NCBI GenBank assembly: GCA_027021615.1
Contig: JALUTY010000083.1
Span: forward strand, 39,607 to 103,606
DNA: 64,000 nt
Direction: 5' to 3'
From: a bacterium
GTDB lineage: Bacteria > Desulfobacterota > Deferrisomatia > Deferrisomatales > Deferrisomataceae
The notes beneath the pieces are model-generated. The model had not been told where the DNA came from and did no database searches. It worked only from the letters and a program-made list of their open reading frames with translations. The position numbers and the translations under genes were made by a program. This document shows positions 32,875 through 41,210 of this stretch, piece after piece (the stretch's first letter is position 1; each line of letters opens with the position of its first letter).

Positions 32875-34524
32875 CTACATCACGTCCCATATCTCCGCCA
32901 GGCTCACCTCGCCCGCGGCCACGGCCGCGGCCACCTGCTCCGCTAGGCCAGGGCGGACCCGGCCCGCCACGGCGTCCACCCTCCCCTCGCCCCACGACAC
33001 CCGATACAGCGCGTCGCGCACCCCGGCGTCCACGGGCAGCACCTCGAAGAACGCCCGGCGTCCCGTCACCCCCCTTCCCCCACACCGCTCGCACCCGTCC
33101 CCCTCCTGGAACAGGGGGAGGTCGCCCGGGAGCCACCGGTGGAGCGCCTCCCGCTCGGCCGTACCCAGGGAGCACTCCACCCGGCAGCCGGGGCACAGGA
33201 GGGGCACCAGGCGCTGATGCACCACGGCCCGGAGCCCGAACAGGGGCAGGTCGCGGGCCCGGGCAGCCAGGTCGGCCAGCGCCTCGGCCAGGCTCGCCTC
33301 GGGCGACGCGGCGAGCACCCAACGTCCTCTCACGGCCAGGGAGAGCAGCGGCCCCAGGCCGCCGGGGCCGATCCGATCCACCACGATCCGGCTGAACTCC
33401 AGGTGACGCAGCTCGGCCAGCACCTGACGCCGACCGGCCGGGGTGAGGTTGAGCGTCTCCACCTGGAGCACCTCGGGCGCCCGGTAAAACACCTCGTCCT
33501 CAATCGTGACCGTCCGGCCTCGGCCCGGGATCTCGGCCAGCAAGGCGAACAGGGTGCTGGCCGCCCCCTCCTCTGAGGGGCTCGTCACCCACACCAACCC
33601 TGGCCGCTCCAACGCCGCCCTCAGCTCCCGCTGCTGGGCCGACCGGAGCCCCAGGCCCTCCAGGCTGCGCGGGGGCCCCTCGGGCAGGACCAGGCGGGCC
33701 TGGGCCTCCTCCCCGCCCACCCCCCTCAAGATCGACAACCGGAACAGGCGCGCCGCGGCCGGATCGGCCCCGAACGTGAACCGACCCCGCTGGAGCACCC
33801 CCCGCACCCGGGAGTCGAGCCCGGCCAGCTGGCGAAGCCGATCCACAAGGATCGTGTGCCAGGTGGCCCCGCCGCGGAACAAAACCCCTCCGTCCAGGTC
33901 CTCGGCCCGAAGCTCCCCCTCCACCAGCCGCAGGTGGAGCCCCCCGCGGGCCTCGGCGACGACCGCCTCGAGCAGCCGCCGCAACAGGGCATTGCCCGTG
34001 GGATCGGAGAGCACCTCGTCCTCGCAGCCCTCGCACACCCCCACCTCCCGCACCCCCGTATCCATGGGGCCGCCCGGGCCGTGAAGCCGCTCCAGGGCCC
34101 CCTCGATCTCCTCCCGCAGGGCCGCCACCACCCGCAAGGGCATCCCCAGGCGGCGCTCCAGGTCGGTCAGCGCAGCCCGATCGGAGGGATCGGCCGCCGC
34201 CACCACGAGGGGCGCACCAGCCTCCTCCTCTTCGGGGATCCGATACAGGGGCAGCACCCCGTAACGGCGGCACAGGTCCGGAGGCACCAGAGCCAGGGCG
34301 TCCGGGTCCAGGGCCGCGGGGTCCGGGTGCACCAACGGCAGATCCATCTGCTCGGCCAGGGCCCACCGCACGGCCTGCTCGTCCAGGACCCCTTGCTCCA
34401 ACAGGATCTCACCCAAAGGCCGGCCGGTGCTCTCCTGGGTCTCCAGAGCCCGATCCAGGTCGGCTCGACCCAACAGGCCCCGCTCCACCAGGAGCTCCCC
34501 GAGCCGTTGCTGCGGACGGGACAT
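32875..34524 (-). CDS. PilB/GspE-like protein with a destroyed ATP-binding site
   Basis: 549 residues, same domain order as PilB/GspE: MshEN domain (QRLGELLVERGLLGRADLDRALETQ), N2 domain, ATPase-like domain and the tetracysteine zinc site CPGC with CERCGG. The P-loop position reads VWVTSPSEEGAASTLFALL instead of the usual TGPTGSGKTTTLY, so the P-loop lysine and glycines are gone. The Walker B region is FSRIVVDRIGPGG instead of ILVGEIRD. It should not hydrolyse ATP, although fold and zinc site are kept. ATG with GAGGAG upstream. Its neighbours pilT and the MshEN/DUF4388 gene suggest a structural or c-di-GMP-binding subunit of a pilus or secretion motor (inference). Confidence 0.85.
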   Translation of the reverse strand: MSRPQQRLGELLVERGLLGRADLDRALETQESTGRPLGEILLEQGVLDEQAVRWALAEQMDLPLVHPDPAALDPDALALVPPDLCRRYGVLPLYRIPEEEEAGAPLVVAAADPSDRAALTDLERRLGMPLRVVAALREEIEGALERLHGPGGPMDTGVREVGVCEGCEDEVLSDPTGNALLRRLLEAVVAEARGGLHLRLVEGELRAEDLDGGVLFRGGATWHTILVDRLRQLAGLDSRVRGVLQRGRFTFGADPAAARLFRLSILRGVGGEEAQARLVLPEGPPRSLEGLGLRSAQQRELRAALERPGLVWVTSPSEEGAASTLFALLAEIPGRGRTVTIEDEVFYRAPEVLQVETLNLTPAGRRQVLAELRHLEFSRIVVDRIGPGGLGPLLSLAVRGRWVLAASPEASLAEALADLAARARDLPLFGLRAVVHQRLVPLLCPGCRVECSLGTAEREALHRWLPGDLPLFQEGDGCERCGGRGVTGRRAFFEVLPVDAGVRDALYRVSWGEGRVDAVAGRVRPGLAEQVAAAVAAGEVSLAEIWDVM

Positions 34525-34586
34525 TTCTCTCCTCCTGGGCATCAATTTCACCCTTTGGGGGGATGCGCCCCCTCCCCGACGGTGGT

Positions 34587-34614
34587 AGCGTTCCCCCATC
34601 CTTTGGGGAATCGG
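34587..34614. repeat. Inverted repeat between divergent PilB-like and receiver genes
   Basis: TTCCCC and GGGGAA, spaced by about 9 bp, lie in the 107-bp divergent intergenic region, 20 bp before the receiver gene. It could be an operator or leader hairpin; no family match is proposed. Confidence 0.35.
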
Positions 34615-34631
34615 CGAACGGGAGGGGGACC

Positions 34632-35024
34632 ATGGGGGCAAACGGGGAACGTCCGACGGTGTTACTCATCGACACCGACCCGGACATTCTGAACCTCTTG
34701 GATTACGTGTTTCGCAGCGAAGGGTTTGGCACGATCTGCTGCACCGATCCGGGTGAGGCGGTCCGGCACGTGCTCCAGGGGGGGGTGGACTGCGCGGTGG
34801 TGGACCTCCACCACGCGCACACGCCGGAAAGCCTGGGGTTCCTGTCGGCGGTGCGGTCGTCGCCCCTGGCGAAGGGGATCCCGGTGCTCGTGACGTCGGC
34901 AACCCTGCATGCGGAAACCGTCAAGCAAGCCCTCAAGCTCGGGGCCCGGAGGTTCATTCCGAAGCCGTTCTACCCTTCGGAGATCCTGAGCGAGGTCCGG
35001 GCCGCCGTGAGCCAGGCGGCCTAG
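34632..35024 (+). CDS. Single-domain response regulator
   Basis: 130 residues, one CheY-like receiver: LLIDTDPDIL for the acidic pocket, phospho-acceptor Asp in CAVVDLHHAHTPESLG, the Thr/Ser in VLVTSATL and the Lys in FIPKPFYPSEIL. No output domain. ATG with GGAGGGGG about 5 bases upstream. It is divergent from the PilB-like pseudo-ATPase gene and may act on that machinery (inference). Confidence 0.9.
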   Translation: MGANGERPTVLLIDTDPDILNLLDYVFRSEGFGTICCTDPGEAVRHVLQGGVDCAVVDLHHAHTPESLGFLSAVRSSPLAKGIPVLVTSATLHAETVKQALKLGARRFIPKPFYPSEILSEVRAAVSQAA

Positions 35025-35033
35025 CCCGGACGA

Positions 35034-35063
35034 CCCGGGGCTTTGCCGCAAAGCCGCGGGGTA
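35034..35063. terminator. Possible terminator hairpin between convergent genes
   Basis: GGCTTTG and CAAAGCC form a 7-bp stem with a 3-nt loop, extended by flanking CCCG and CGGG. There is no U-tract on either strand, so termination is uncertain. Confidence 0.35.
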
Positions 35064-35098
35064 TGCGCAAGCATTGAGAGCCTCCACCGCTGTCTGGG

Positions 35099-35947
35099 CT
35101 AAGCTCCCGGAAGCTCTTCCGGGGGGAAGAGCGGCCCTTCCCACCGGGGAAAGGTTTCCCTCACCTTTCCCCGGTGGAGCAGGGTTCTGACGGCCCGGCA
35201 CCCCTCCTCCCCCAGATCCAGACTGAACCGGTTTACATACAGATCGATGTGCCGGCGCATCACCGCCTCGTCCATCTCCTGGGCGTGGGCCCGTACGTAC
35301 GCCAGGGGCTCGTCCGGGTGGTCCAGGGCGTAGGCAACGCTGCGCCGAAGCACCCGCTGCACCCGGACCGGGTCCACGCCGGCGCCGCGCCGCAGGACGA
35401 TCCCCCCCAACGGCACCGGCATCCGAAACCGCTCCTCCCACCACACTCCCAGGTCCTCGACCGCCACCAAACCGAACCGCCCGAACGTGAACCGGCCTTC
35501 GTGGATCACCAGCCCGCAGGCCACCTCGCCCCGGGCCACGGCCGGCATGACCTCGTGGAATACCATGGGTACGGTCTCCATGGCCCGGCCCGCGCGCAGC
35601 TCCAGCAGCCGACAGGCGGTGGTCCGGAGCCCGGGCACGGCCACCGGCCCCGTCAGCAGCTCGTCCATGGGCCGCGGCTCCCGGGCCACCACCAGGGGGC
35701 CGCACCCCCAACCCAAGGCGCCGCCCGATCGCAGGCACCAGTACCGGGCAGCCAGATCTCCCACCACGCCGTAGCTCACCTTCGACATGGGGAGCCGGCC
35801 GTCCAAGGCCCAGGCGTTCAGGGTCTCCACGTCCTCGAGCACCGGCTCGAACCGAAGACCCTCGGTGTCCACCCGGCCGTGGACCAAGGCGTAGAACAGG
35901 AACGTGTCGTTGGGGCAGGGGGAAAAGCCGAGACGGATCACGGACAT
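35099..35947 (-). CDS. mqnD: 1,4-dihydroxy-6-naphthoate synthase
   Basis: 282 residues, standard length. It has the MqnD hallmark FSPCPNDTFLFYALVHG at the start, LPMSKVSYG, the central Gly-rich pocket PLVVARE and VIHEGRFTF. MqnD makes the last dedicated intermediate in the futalosine route to menaquinone, so the organism probably makes menaquinone by that route. No other mqn gene is nearby. The ATG at 35947 begins the fold directly; an in-frame ATG at 35983 would add 12 residues. Confidence 0.93.
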   Translation of the reverse strand: MSVIRLGFSPCPNDTFLFYALVHGRVDTEGLRFEPVLEDVETLNAWALDGRLPMSKVSYGVVGDLAARYWCLRSGGALGWGCGPLVVAREPRPMDELLTGPVAVPGLRTTACRLLELRAGRAMETVPMVFHEVMPAVARGEVACGLVIHEGRFTFGRFGLVAVEDLGVWWEERFRMPVPLGGIVLRRGAGVDPVRVQRVLRRSVAYALDHPDEPLAYVRAHAQEMDEAVMRRHIDLYVNRFSLDLGEEGCRAVRTLLHRGKVRETFPRWEGPLFPPEELPGA

Positions 35948-36033
35948 GGGGCACCGTTGGGAAGAGGTCATACCGAGTTGCATTCAAACCGAGAGTTCTC
36001 GTCGGGCGGGGCCAATGGCTTTGAATGTACTAA

Positions 36034-36290
36034 GGCCTACGAAGGTATTGCCGGACGCGGGTGGGGGGCTGGCTCCGGCCGGGCGCGAGTGCGGCACCCC
36101 TTTCGCCGCGCCTTCGCATGCCGTCGTCAGCCCGGTAGGTCGGGGCGCCGGTGGCGGAAGTTCCTGAACTTCCAAGGCGATTCCTGCTTGGTGAGGGCGC
36201 GGCGACGTGAGGGGCCGCGCCCGGCTCTCCACCAGCCCCCCACCCGCTGGTTCCCTTGTGAACGCCGGAGATCTGGCAATACTTCCGTTG
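36034..36290 (-). repeat. R1 intergenic element, copy D, with outer inverted repeats
   Basis: The R1 core at 36059-36245 has perfect 14-bp termini GGGTGGGGGGCTGG and CCAGCCCCCCACCC: several bases differ from copies A and B, but both arms have changed together. Interior blocks CTCCGGCCGGGCGCGAG and GCCGCGCCCGGCTCTCC match copy B. Around it lies an outer pair, GAAGGTATTGCC (36041-36052) and GGCAATACTTCC (36275-36286). It lies between mqnD and the RAYT-like gene, ending 18-60 bp from the latter's stop. Confidence 0.8.
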
Positions 36291-36307
36291 GTATTAATAA
36301 CTTGGTA

Positions 36308-37339
36308 TCAGAAGAGCGTGAGCTGCTCGCGGCCGCCGTCGCCTTTCTTTCGGGCCCCGCGGGTGGGTCGCCTTTGTCGGGGTGGGGTGGGCGGGTCCGG
36401 CTCCGGCTGGGGGGCCACAAACCCAGCCTCCAGGTCGCGGATCATCGCGTCCAGGGCCGGGTCCCGGCGGCGGCGCTCCTCGGTGCGGCGCACGGACATG
36501 TGCACCGAGGTGTAGTCGAGCCCGAACGCCCGGCCGATGTCCCGGAGAGTGAGGCCCGTGTACCGACGGGCGAGGTACAGGGCAACCTTCCGAGCCAACA
36601 CCCGCTGGTACTTCCCCCGGACCACCTGCTCGGGGGTGAGCCCGGTGTACTCGGCCACCCGCCCGACCACGGCGTTGAGGTCGCTCACCGGATCGGGCCG
36701 GCCGAACCCCACCATCTCCCGCAGGTCCCGCCCCTCCACCAGCTCCCGCACCCGGTCCCTCAGGGCCTCGCCCCCCAGCACCACCTGCTTCCATACCCGG
36801 TCCCAGGGAGGGGGCGACGGCCGCCGGGTCTCGCGCTCGAGGAGCGTCTGGTACGCCTCCCTCCCGCCGGCGAGCGCCAGCACCCGATCGATGGTGACCG
36901 ACCCGGGGCCGCCGGTCCCGTAGGCCTGCGCGCTGGACGGCCCGTAGGCCACGGCCGCGGCCGCGAGCCCCTTGCGCACGGGGTTGAGGTGGACGTGGAC
37001 CGACAAGGGCACCAGCCACTCCTCCGGGTCCACCAGCACCGACCGATACCGCCCCCGGAGCACGGGTCCGTCCCCCCGCCTTCGGGCGGACACGAACCCG
37101 TTCCACCGGTGGATCGCTTGGGAGAGGTTCGCCCGGGGGGTCTCCACCAGCAGATGGTAGTGGTCGGGCAACAGGCAGTAGGCATGTATCCGCACCCCGT
37201 AGGCGTCCACTAGATCCGCGAGCCGGGCGGCCAGGGCCAGGGCCTCGTCCTCGGACCGGAACAGCTTCCGCCGGGGCAGGGCCTTTCCGGTCACCAGATG
37301 GACGGCCCCCGGGAACTCCACGCGAAGCGGTCGTGCCAT
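36308..37339 (-). CDS. RAYT-like Y1 transposase fused to a DnaA domain-IV fold, with a C-terminal clamp-binding motif
   Basis: 343 residues. Residues 1-150 are an IS200/REP-associated (Y1, HUH) transposase domain: HAYCLLPDHYHLLVETP with the HUH histidines H60 and H62, GRYRSVLVD and HLNPVRKG. At the position where relatives carry the nucleophile Tyr (YIHLNPVRA) there is H115 (HVHLNPVR). Residues 220-310 match the DnaA DNA-binding domain IV (VALYLARRYTGLTLRDIG, RAFGLDYTSVHMSVRR). The last five residues QLTLF fit the beta-sliding-clamp motif QL[SD]LF. ATG with GGAG upstream. No flanking IS ends were found, suggesting a domesticated, single-copy gene. Confidence 0.85.
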   Translation of the reverse strand: MARPLRVEFPGAVHLVTGKALPRRKLFRSEDEALALAARLADLVDAYGVRIHAYCLLPDHYHLLVETPRANLSQAIHRWNGFVSARRRGDGPVLRGRYRSVLVDPEEWLVPLSVHVHLNPVRKGLAAAAVAYGPSSAQAYGTGGPGSVTIDRVLALAGGREAYQTLLERETRRPSPPPWDRVWKQVVLGGEALRDRVRELVEGRDLREMVGFGRPDPVSDLNAVVGRVAEYTGLTPEQVVRGKYQRVLARKVALYLARRYTGLTLRDIGRAFGLDYTSVHMSVRRTEERRRRDPALDAMIRDLEAGFVAPQPEPDPPTPPRQRRPTRGARKKGDGGREQLTLF

Positions 37340-37400
37340 GGCATCTCCGGGGCTAAGGGAAACCCAAAAGGGGATTCCTACCAGCCCCGGCACACCGGGT

Positions 37401-37949
37401 TCAAGGCCCGAAGCCCTGACGCAGCATCCGGCCGAGGGGAATCCGTCCCTGGGGCCACCCCGTCTCCCTGCGGTACAGCCCGTCCACCGCGTCCGCGAGC
37501 AGGGTCAGGCGCTCCTCCTCGAGCACCAGGGTGCCGGGGACGTCCGCGCCGGCCAGCCCCTGGAAGTTCTCGGGGCAGTGGTGAAGGACGGCCCGCCCCG
37601 CCTCCCGGCGGAGCAAGAGCAGGCCGTGGGTGCGGCACACCACGGGCCGATGGCCGTAGCTCAGGCAGATCCCGCCATGGAGCAGGGGGCACCCGGATGG
37701 TCCCGCGTCCAGATTGCTCCGCACCATCTCTCGAGCCGCACGGGGCAGCTCCCGGGTGCCCTCCCACAGGTAGGCGGCCTCTACCGGCCGAAGGTGCAGC
37801 ACCTGGTCGCAGCACGCGTCGCAGCCCGGCCGGCAGCCCACGGCATCCCCCAATACGCGGACCACCCGGTCCCAGAACGTCTCGATCCGGGAGTGCAGGG
37901 TCAGCAGCGCCCGACGCGCCTCGCCCGCCGGTCTGGGGGGAAGGTTCAT
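37401..37949 (-). CDS. YkgJ-type cysteine-cluster protein
   Basis: 182 residues. It has the CxxxCxxCC zinc/iron-chelating pattern of the YkgJ family ([13 protein letters not shown]), then [24 protein letters not shown] metal site, possibly Fe-S, is likely; function unknown. The start overlaps the stomatin stop by 4 bp. It is the third gene of an nfeD-stomatin-YkgJ unit. A second, longer-spaced YkgJ-like protein is encoded at 54189-54710. Confidence 0.85.
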   Translation of the reverse strand: MNLPPRPAGEARRALLTLHSRIETFWDRVVRVLGDAVGCRPGCDACCDQVLHLRPVEAAYLWEGTRELPRAAREMVRSNLDAGPSGCPLLHGGICLSYGHRPVVCRTHGLLLLRREAGRAVLHHCPENFQGLAGADVPGTLVLEEERLTLLADAVDGLYRRETGWPQGRIPLGRMLRQGFGP

Positions 37950-38713
37950 CCCTCCTCCGCTGAGCGGTCGGCAAAGGCCTTGAGCAGGTCCACCGGCACG
38001 GGGAACACCACGGTCTTGGCACCGCTGGAGGCACTGACCTCAAGCAGGGTCTGGAGGAACCGCAGCTGGATGGCGGTGGGCTCCTTCCCGATGGTCTGGG
38101 CGGCGGCGGTGAGCTTCTCGGCGGCCTGGAACTCACCCTCGGCCGCGATGATCTTGGCGCGCCGCTCCCGCTCGGCCTCGGCCTGCCGGGCCATGGCCCG
38201 CTGCATCTCGGTGGGTAGGTCGATGTGCTTAAGCTCCACGGTCGAGACCTTCACCCCCCAGGGATCGGTGTGCCGGTCCAGGATCTCCTGGAGCTTCTGG
38301 TTGATCTTCTCCCGATGGGACAGGAGCTCGTCCATCTGGGCCTCCCCCGACACGCTCCGTAGTGTGGTCTGGGCGAGCTGACTCGTGGCGTAGAGGTAGT
38401 CCTCCACCTCCACGATCGCCTTCATCGGATCGATGACCCGGAAGTACACCACCGCGTTCACCTTGACCGACACGTTGTCGGCCGTGATCACGTCCTGGGG
38501 TGGCACGTCGTGGGCCACGGTACGCAGGCTCACCTTCACCATCCGGTCCACGAACGGGATGAGCAGGATGAGCCCCGGCCCTTTCACCCCGATGGCCCGC
38601 CCGAGCCGGAAGACCACGGCCCGCTCGTACTCCCGAAGGATCCGGATGGCCGAGACCACGAACACCAGCAGCACGAAGATGAACACCGGAAGGAACAAAA
38701 GGACGTTGGGCAT
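37946..38713 (-). CDS. Stomatin-like SPFH/band-7 membrane protein
   Basis: 255 residues. One N-terminal membrane hairpin ([20 protein letters not shown]), then the SPFH core with [32 protein letters not shown] and [15 protein letters not shown], and a coiled-coil tail [18 protein letters not shown]. It forms membrane-bound oligomers (slipin family). It lies just downstream of an NfeD serine protease gene; such pairs occur in archaea and bacteria, where the protease cleaves the stomatin (known for PH1510/PH1511). ATG with GGAGGAG 5 bases upstream. Confidence 0.93.
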   Translation of the reverse strand: MPNVLLFLPVFIFVLLVFVVSAIRILREYERAVVFRLGRAIGVKGPGLILLIPFVDRMVKVSLRTVAHDVPPQDVITADNVSVKVNAVVYFRVIDPMKAIVEVEDYLYATSQLAQTTLRSVSGEAQMDELLSHREKINQKLQEILDRHTDPWGVKVSTVELKHIDLPTEMQRAMARQAEAERERRAKIIAAEGEFQAAEKLTAAAQTIGKEPTAIQLRFLQTLLEVSASSGAKTVVFPVPVDLLKAFADRSAEEG

Positions 38714-38775
38714 GACAACTCCTCCTCGGTCGTCTGGGCGGCCGGATCGCCGCCGTGGGGTCTGCGGCTCTCCGC

Positions 38776-40080
38776 TCACCGCCCCTCGGGTTCGATCTCC
38801 TGGGCCGGCCGCACCGTGAGAGTGAGCCCTTCGACCCGGACCACTTCCACCGGGGTCCCCGCATCCACGGACTCGGCGCTTCGGGCGTTCCAGTACTCCC
38901 CGTGCACGAACACCCGGCCCACCCGACCCGGCTCCAACGGCTCGACGGCCTGGCCCCTCTCACCCACCAGACCCTCCTGCCCCCCCAGGCGTCGAGCCTT
39001 CTGCGCGGCCAGCCCTTTGCCGACCGCGAACGCGAAGAACGCCACGGTCCCGGCCACCGCGGGAACCAGCACGGACCAGCTCACCCGATAGTACGCCGCG
39101 CTGGACTTGAACAGCATCAGGCTCCCCAGCACGAGGCACACCACCCCCCCCACGGTGAGGAGCCCAAACGAGGTGATCTTCACCTCCAGGACCAGGAGCA
39201 CCAACCCTAGCAGGATCAGCAGCACCCCTCCGTACCGGAACGGCAGGGTCTGAAGGCCGACGAAGGCCAGGATGAGGCACAGCCCCCCGAGCACCCCTGG
39301 GAAGATGCTTCCCGGGTTGGCCAACTCGAAGAAGAGGCCGTAGAACCCCAGCAGCAACAGCAGGTAGGCCACGTTGGGATCGGACAGCACCCGCAGGATC
39401 CGGTGCCGGAGCCCCATGGGCACCGGCTCGACCCGGGCGCCCTTCAATCGGAGTTCGATCTCGGCCGTACCGAACCGGACCCTGCGGCCGTCCAGGTCGG
39501 CCAGCAGGGCGTCCACAGAGGGAGCCAGCACGTCCACCACCCCCCGTTCCAGGGCCTCCTGCGCGGCCAGGCTCCGGCTCTCCCGCACCGCCTCCTCGAA
39601 CCACCGGGGATCTCGCCCCCTCTGGCGGGCCAGGGACCGCAGGTAGGCGGCCGCGTCCTCCTCGGCCTTTTGGGCAAGGGTCCCCCCGCCATCGCCCCCC
39701 CCGATAGCCACCGGATGAGCCGCGCCCAAGTTCGTGCCCGGCGCCATGGCCGCCACGTGGGCCGCGGCCACGACGAACAGCCCGGCGCTCGCGGCCCGGG
39801 CCCCTGCCGGCCCCACCCAGGCCACCACCGGCACGGGGCTGCGCAGCACGGCCCGGACGATCCGCCGCATCGAGGCGTCCAAGCCCCCGGGGGTGTCGAT
39901 CCGAAGGATCACCACCGGCGACCGCACCGGGTCCACCCGGGCCAGGGCATCCTCCACGTACTCGGCCGCCACGGGTCCGATGGGCCCCTCCACCTCCACC
40001 AGAGGCACCACCACGGCCCGGCCGGCCGCGACGGGCAGGGTGAAAACGACCATCAGGGCAAAGAGGATCCGGACGGGCAT
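38776..40080 (-). CDS. NfeD-family membrane-bound serine protease (ClpP class)
   Basis: 434 residues, full-length NfeD. Signal peptide ([19 protein letters not shown]), ClpP-like protease domain with [16 protein letters not shown] and the nucleophile Ser in [12 protein letters not shown], then four or five membrane helices ([18 protein letters not shown] and onward) and the C-terminal OB-fold NfeD domain ([26 protein letters not shown]). Partner of the stomatin 62 bp downstream. The ATG at 40080 begins the signal peptide; the Shine-Dalgarno sequence is weak, and a much longer upstream frame is not supported. Confidence 0.9.
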   Translation of the reverse strand: MPVRILFALMVVFTLPVAAGRAVVVPLVEVEGPIGPVAAEYVEDALARVDPVRSPVVILRIDTPGGLDASMRRIVRAVLRSPVPVVAWVGPAGARAASAGLFVVAAAHVAAMAPGTNLGAAHPVAIGGGDGGGTLAQKAEEDAAAYLRSLARQRGRDPRWFEEAVRESRSLAAQEALERGVVDVLAPSVDALLADLDGRRVRFGTAEIELRLKGARVEPVPMGLRHRILRVLSDPNVAYLLLLLGFYGLFFELANPGSIFPGVLGGLCLILAFVGLQTLPFRYGGVLLILLGLVLLVLEVKITSFGLLTVGGVVCLVLGSLMLFKSSAAYYRVSWSVLVPAVAGTVAFFAFAVGKGLAAQKARRLGGQEGLVGERGQAVEPLEPGRVGRVFVHGEYWNARSAESVDAGTPVEVVRVEGLTLTVRPAQEIEPEGR

Positions 40081-40176
40081 GGGGCCAAGATACCACGCCG
40101 GAGCCTTCAGACCAGGGGACGGTGCGCGGCCGGGAGAGACGGCCCCGGCGTTTCCCGCGGCTGGCCCCCCGACTCC

Positions 40177-40205
40177 TTGACACCTCCCGGTGTTGCCGAT
40201 ACATT
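40177..40205 (+). promoter_or_regulatory. Strong sigma70-type promoter
   Basis: TTGACA (40177-40182), 17-bp spacer, TACATT (40200-40205), about 60 bp upstream of the ATG at 40268. This is the best consensus match in the window. Confidence 0.7.
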
Positions 40206-40267
40206 CGCGTGCCTCAAACTTGGTAAAAACCCGTTCATCGCACGAGCTCTGGGGAAAGGAGGCGGCC

Positions 40268-40843
40268 ATGGCCAGCCAGGGTGAGAGCCTCATCCGAAAG
40301 ACCCAGAAGGGAATTTCGGTTCTGGCGTTCGAGACCACCAAGCAAAGCCGGATCCTGAAGCGACGGATGCGCATCGCGGCCCTCCAGAAGGAGATCAAAG
40401 CGGATCTCCGGGACCTGGGGAACCTCGTGTACAACGCCGTGATCAACGACCAGCCGGGGATCCTCGAGGAAGAGGAGGTGAAGCTTCTGGTCGAAAGCAT
40501 TCGGAAGAACCGGGAGGAGATCGAGCATCTGCGGGACGCCATCGCCCGGCTGAGCCGCGCCCGCAAGCACTTTCCCGAGCAGGAGGAAAGGGCAGAGCCG
40601 GGGCCCGAGGCCCCGGAAGCCGGCCCGGGCGAGCCGCCCGTGACCGAGGCGGAGCCGGCGGCCGCGGCCCCCGTGGTCGAGGAGGCCGGCCCGGAGGAGA
40701 AGGGCCAGGAGGCGGTGCTGGAGCCCGAACCGGCCCCGGACGAGGTGAAGGCAGAGGAGGAGCCGGCCGTGCCCCCCCCACCGGGGACCGACCCCGGCCA
40801 CCCCTCGGGGGAGGGGGAGACAGAGAAGGAAGAAAAATCGTAA
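40268..40843 (+). CDS. Coiled-coil protein with acidic Pro/Ala tail
   Basis: 191 residues. Residues 1-105 are helical (KQSRILKRRMRIAALQKEIK, ADLRDLGNLVYNAV, then KLLVESIRKNREEIEHLRDAIARLSRARK) with a likely coiled coil. Residues 106-191 are a disordered-looking Glu/Pro/Ala/Gly tail ending EKEEKS. The layout recalls small structural or phasin-like proteins, but I assign no function. A near-consensus promoter, AAAGGAGG before the ATG and a perfect terminator after it suggest a short, strongly expressed monocistronic mRNA. Confidence 0.82.
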   Translation: MASQGESLIRKTQKGISVLAFETTKQSRILKRRMRIAALQKEIKADLRDLGNLVYNAVINDQPGILEEEEVKLLVESIRKNREEIEHLRDAIARLSRARKHFPEQEERAEPGPEAPEAGPGEPPVTEAEPAAAAPVVEEAGPEEKGQEAVLEPEPAPDEVKAEEEPAVPPPPGTDPGHPSGEGETEKEEKS

Positions 40844-40866
40844 GCAGACGAAAATGCTCCCGAATG

Positions 40867-40895
40867 GAGGCGGCCGGACGGGCCGCCTCTTTTTT
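40867..40895 (+). terminator. Intrinsic terminator
   Basis: GAGGCGGCC (40867-40875), 5-nt loop, GGCCGCCTC (40881-40889), then six T. Perfect 9-bp stem, 23 bp after the stop of the coiled-coil gene. Confidence 0.9.
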
Positions 40896-40995
40896 GTCTA
40901 CAAAATCGGGGTTGACCCACTAGATCTTGAAGTTGTATGTACCCACTCCACTACATGTCGTTGCAGTCCGCTGCATCCGGCTCGCAACGCTCCCG

Positions 40996-41179
40996 CTAGC
41001 CCGCATGATTCATGAGCGTTGGTCGCAAAACCGTCGAGTGTGCGTCAGCTCGGGGCAAGCGCAGCAACGAGGGGCGCAGGCGTACGGGACGGTACGTCGA
41101 GCCCCGAGGCGCGAGCACGCCCCGAGATGGCGTGCAATCGGCGGTTGCAGCAGAAGGCTTCATGAATCATGCGGGTTAG
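40996..41179 (-). repeat. R2 intergenic element, copy b (inverted)
   Basis: 184 bp. Left terminus CTAGCCCGCATGATTCATGA and right terminus TCATGAATCATGCGGGTTAG are complementary over 20 bp apart from one G-T position. The interior is the reverse complement of copies a and c (GAGCACGCCCCGAGATGGCG, GGCGCAGGCGTACGGGACGG). It fills most of the gap before nrdJ; no cobalamin riboswitch was recognised there. Confidence 0.85.
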
Positions 41180-41210
41180 ACCGGCTCCCACCCCTCAGGA
41201 GGTCGTCCCC

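Noticed and set aside
40900..41210. Cobalamin riboswitch before the B12-dependent nrdJ
   Set aside because: The gap is filled by an R2 repeat, and no B12-box-like conserved core was seen.
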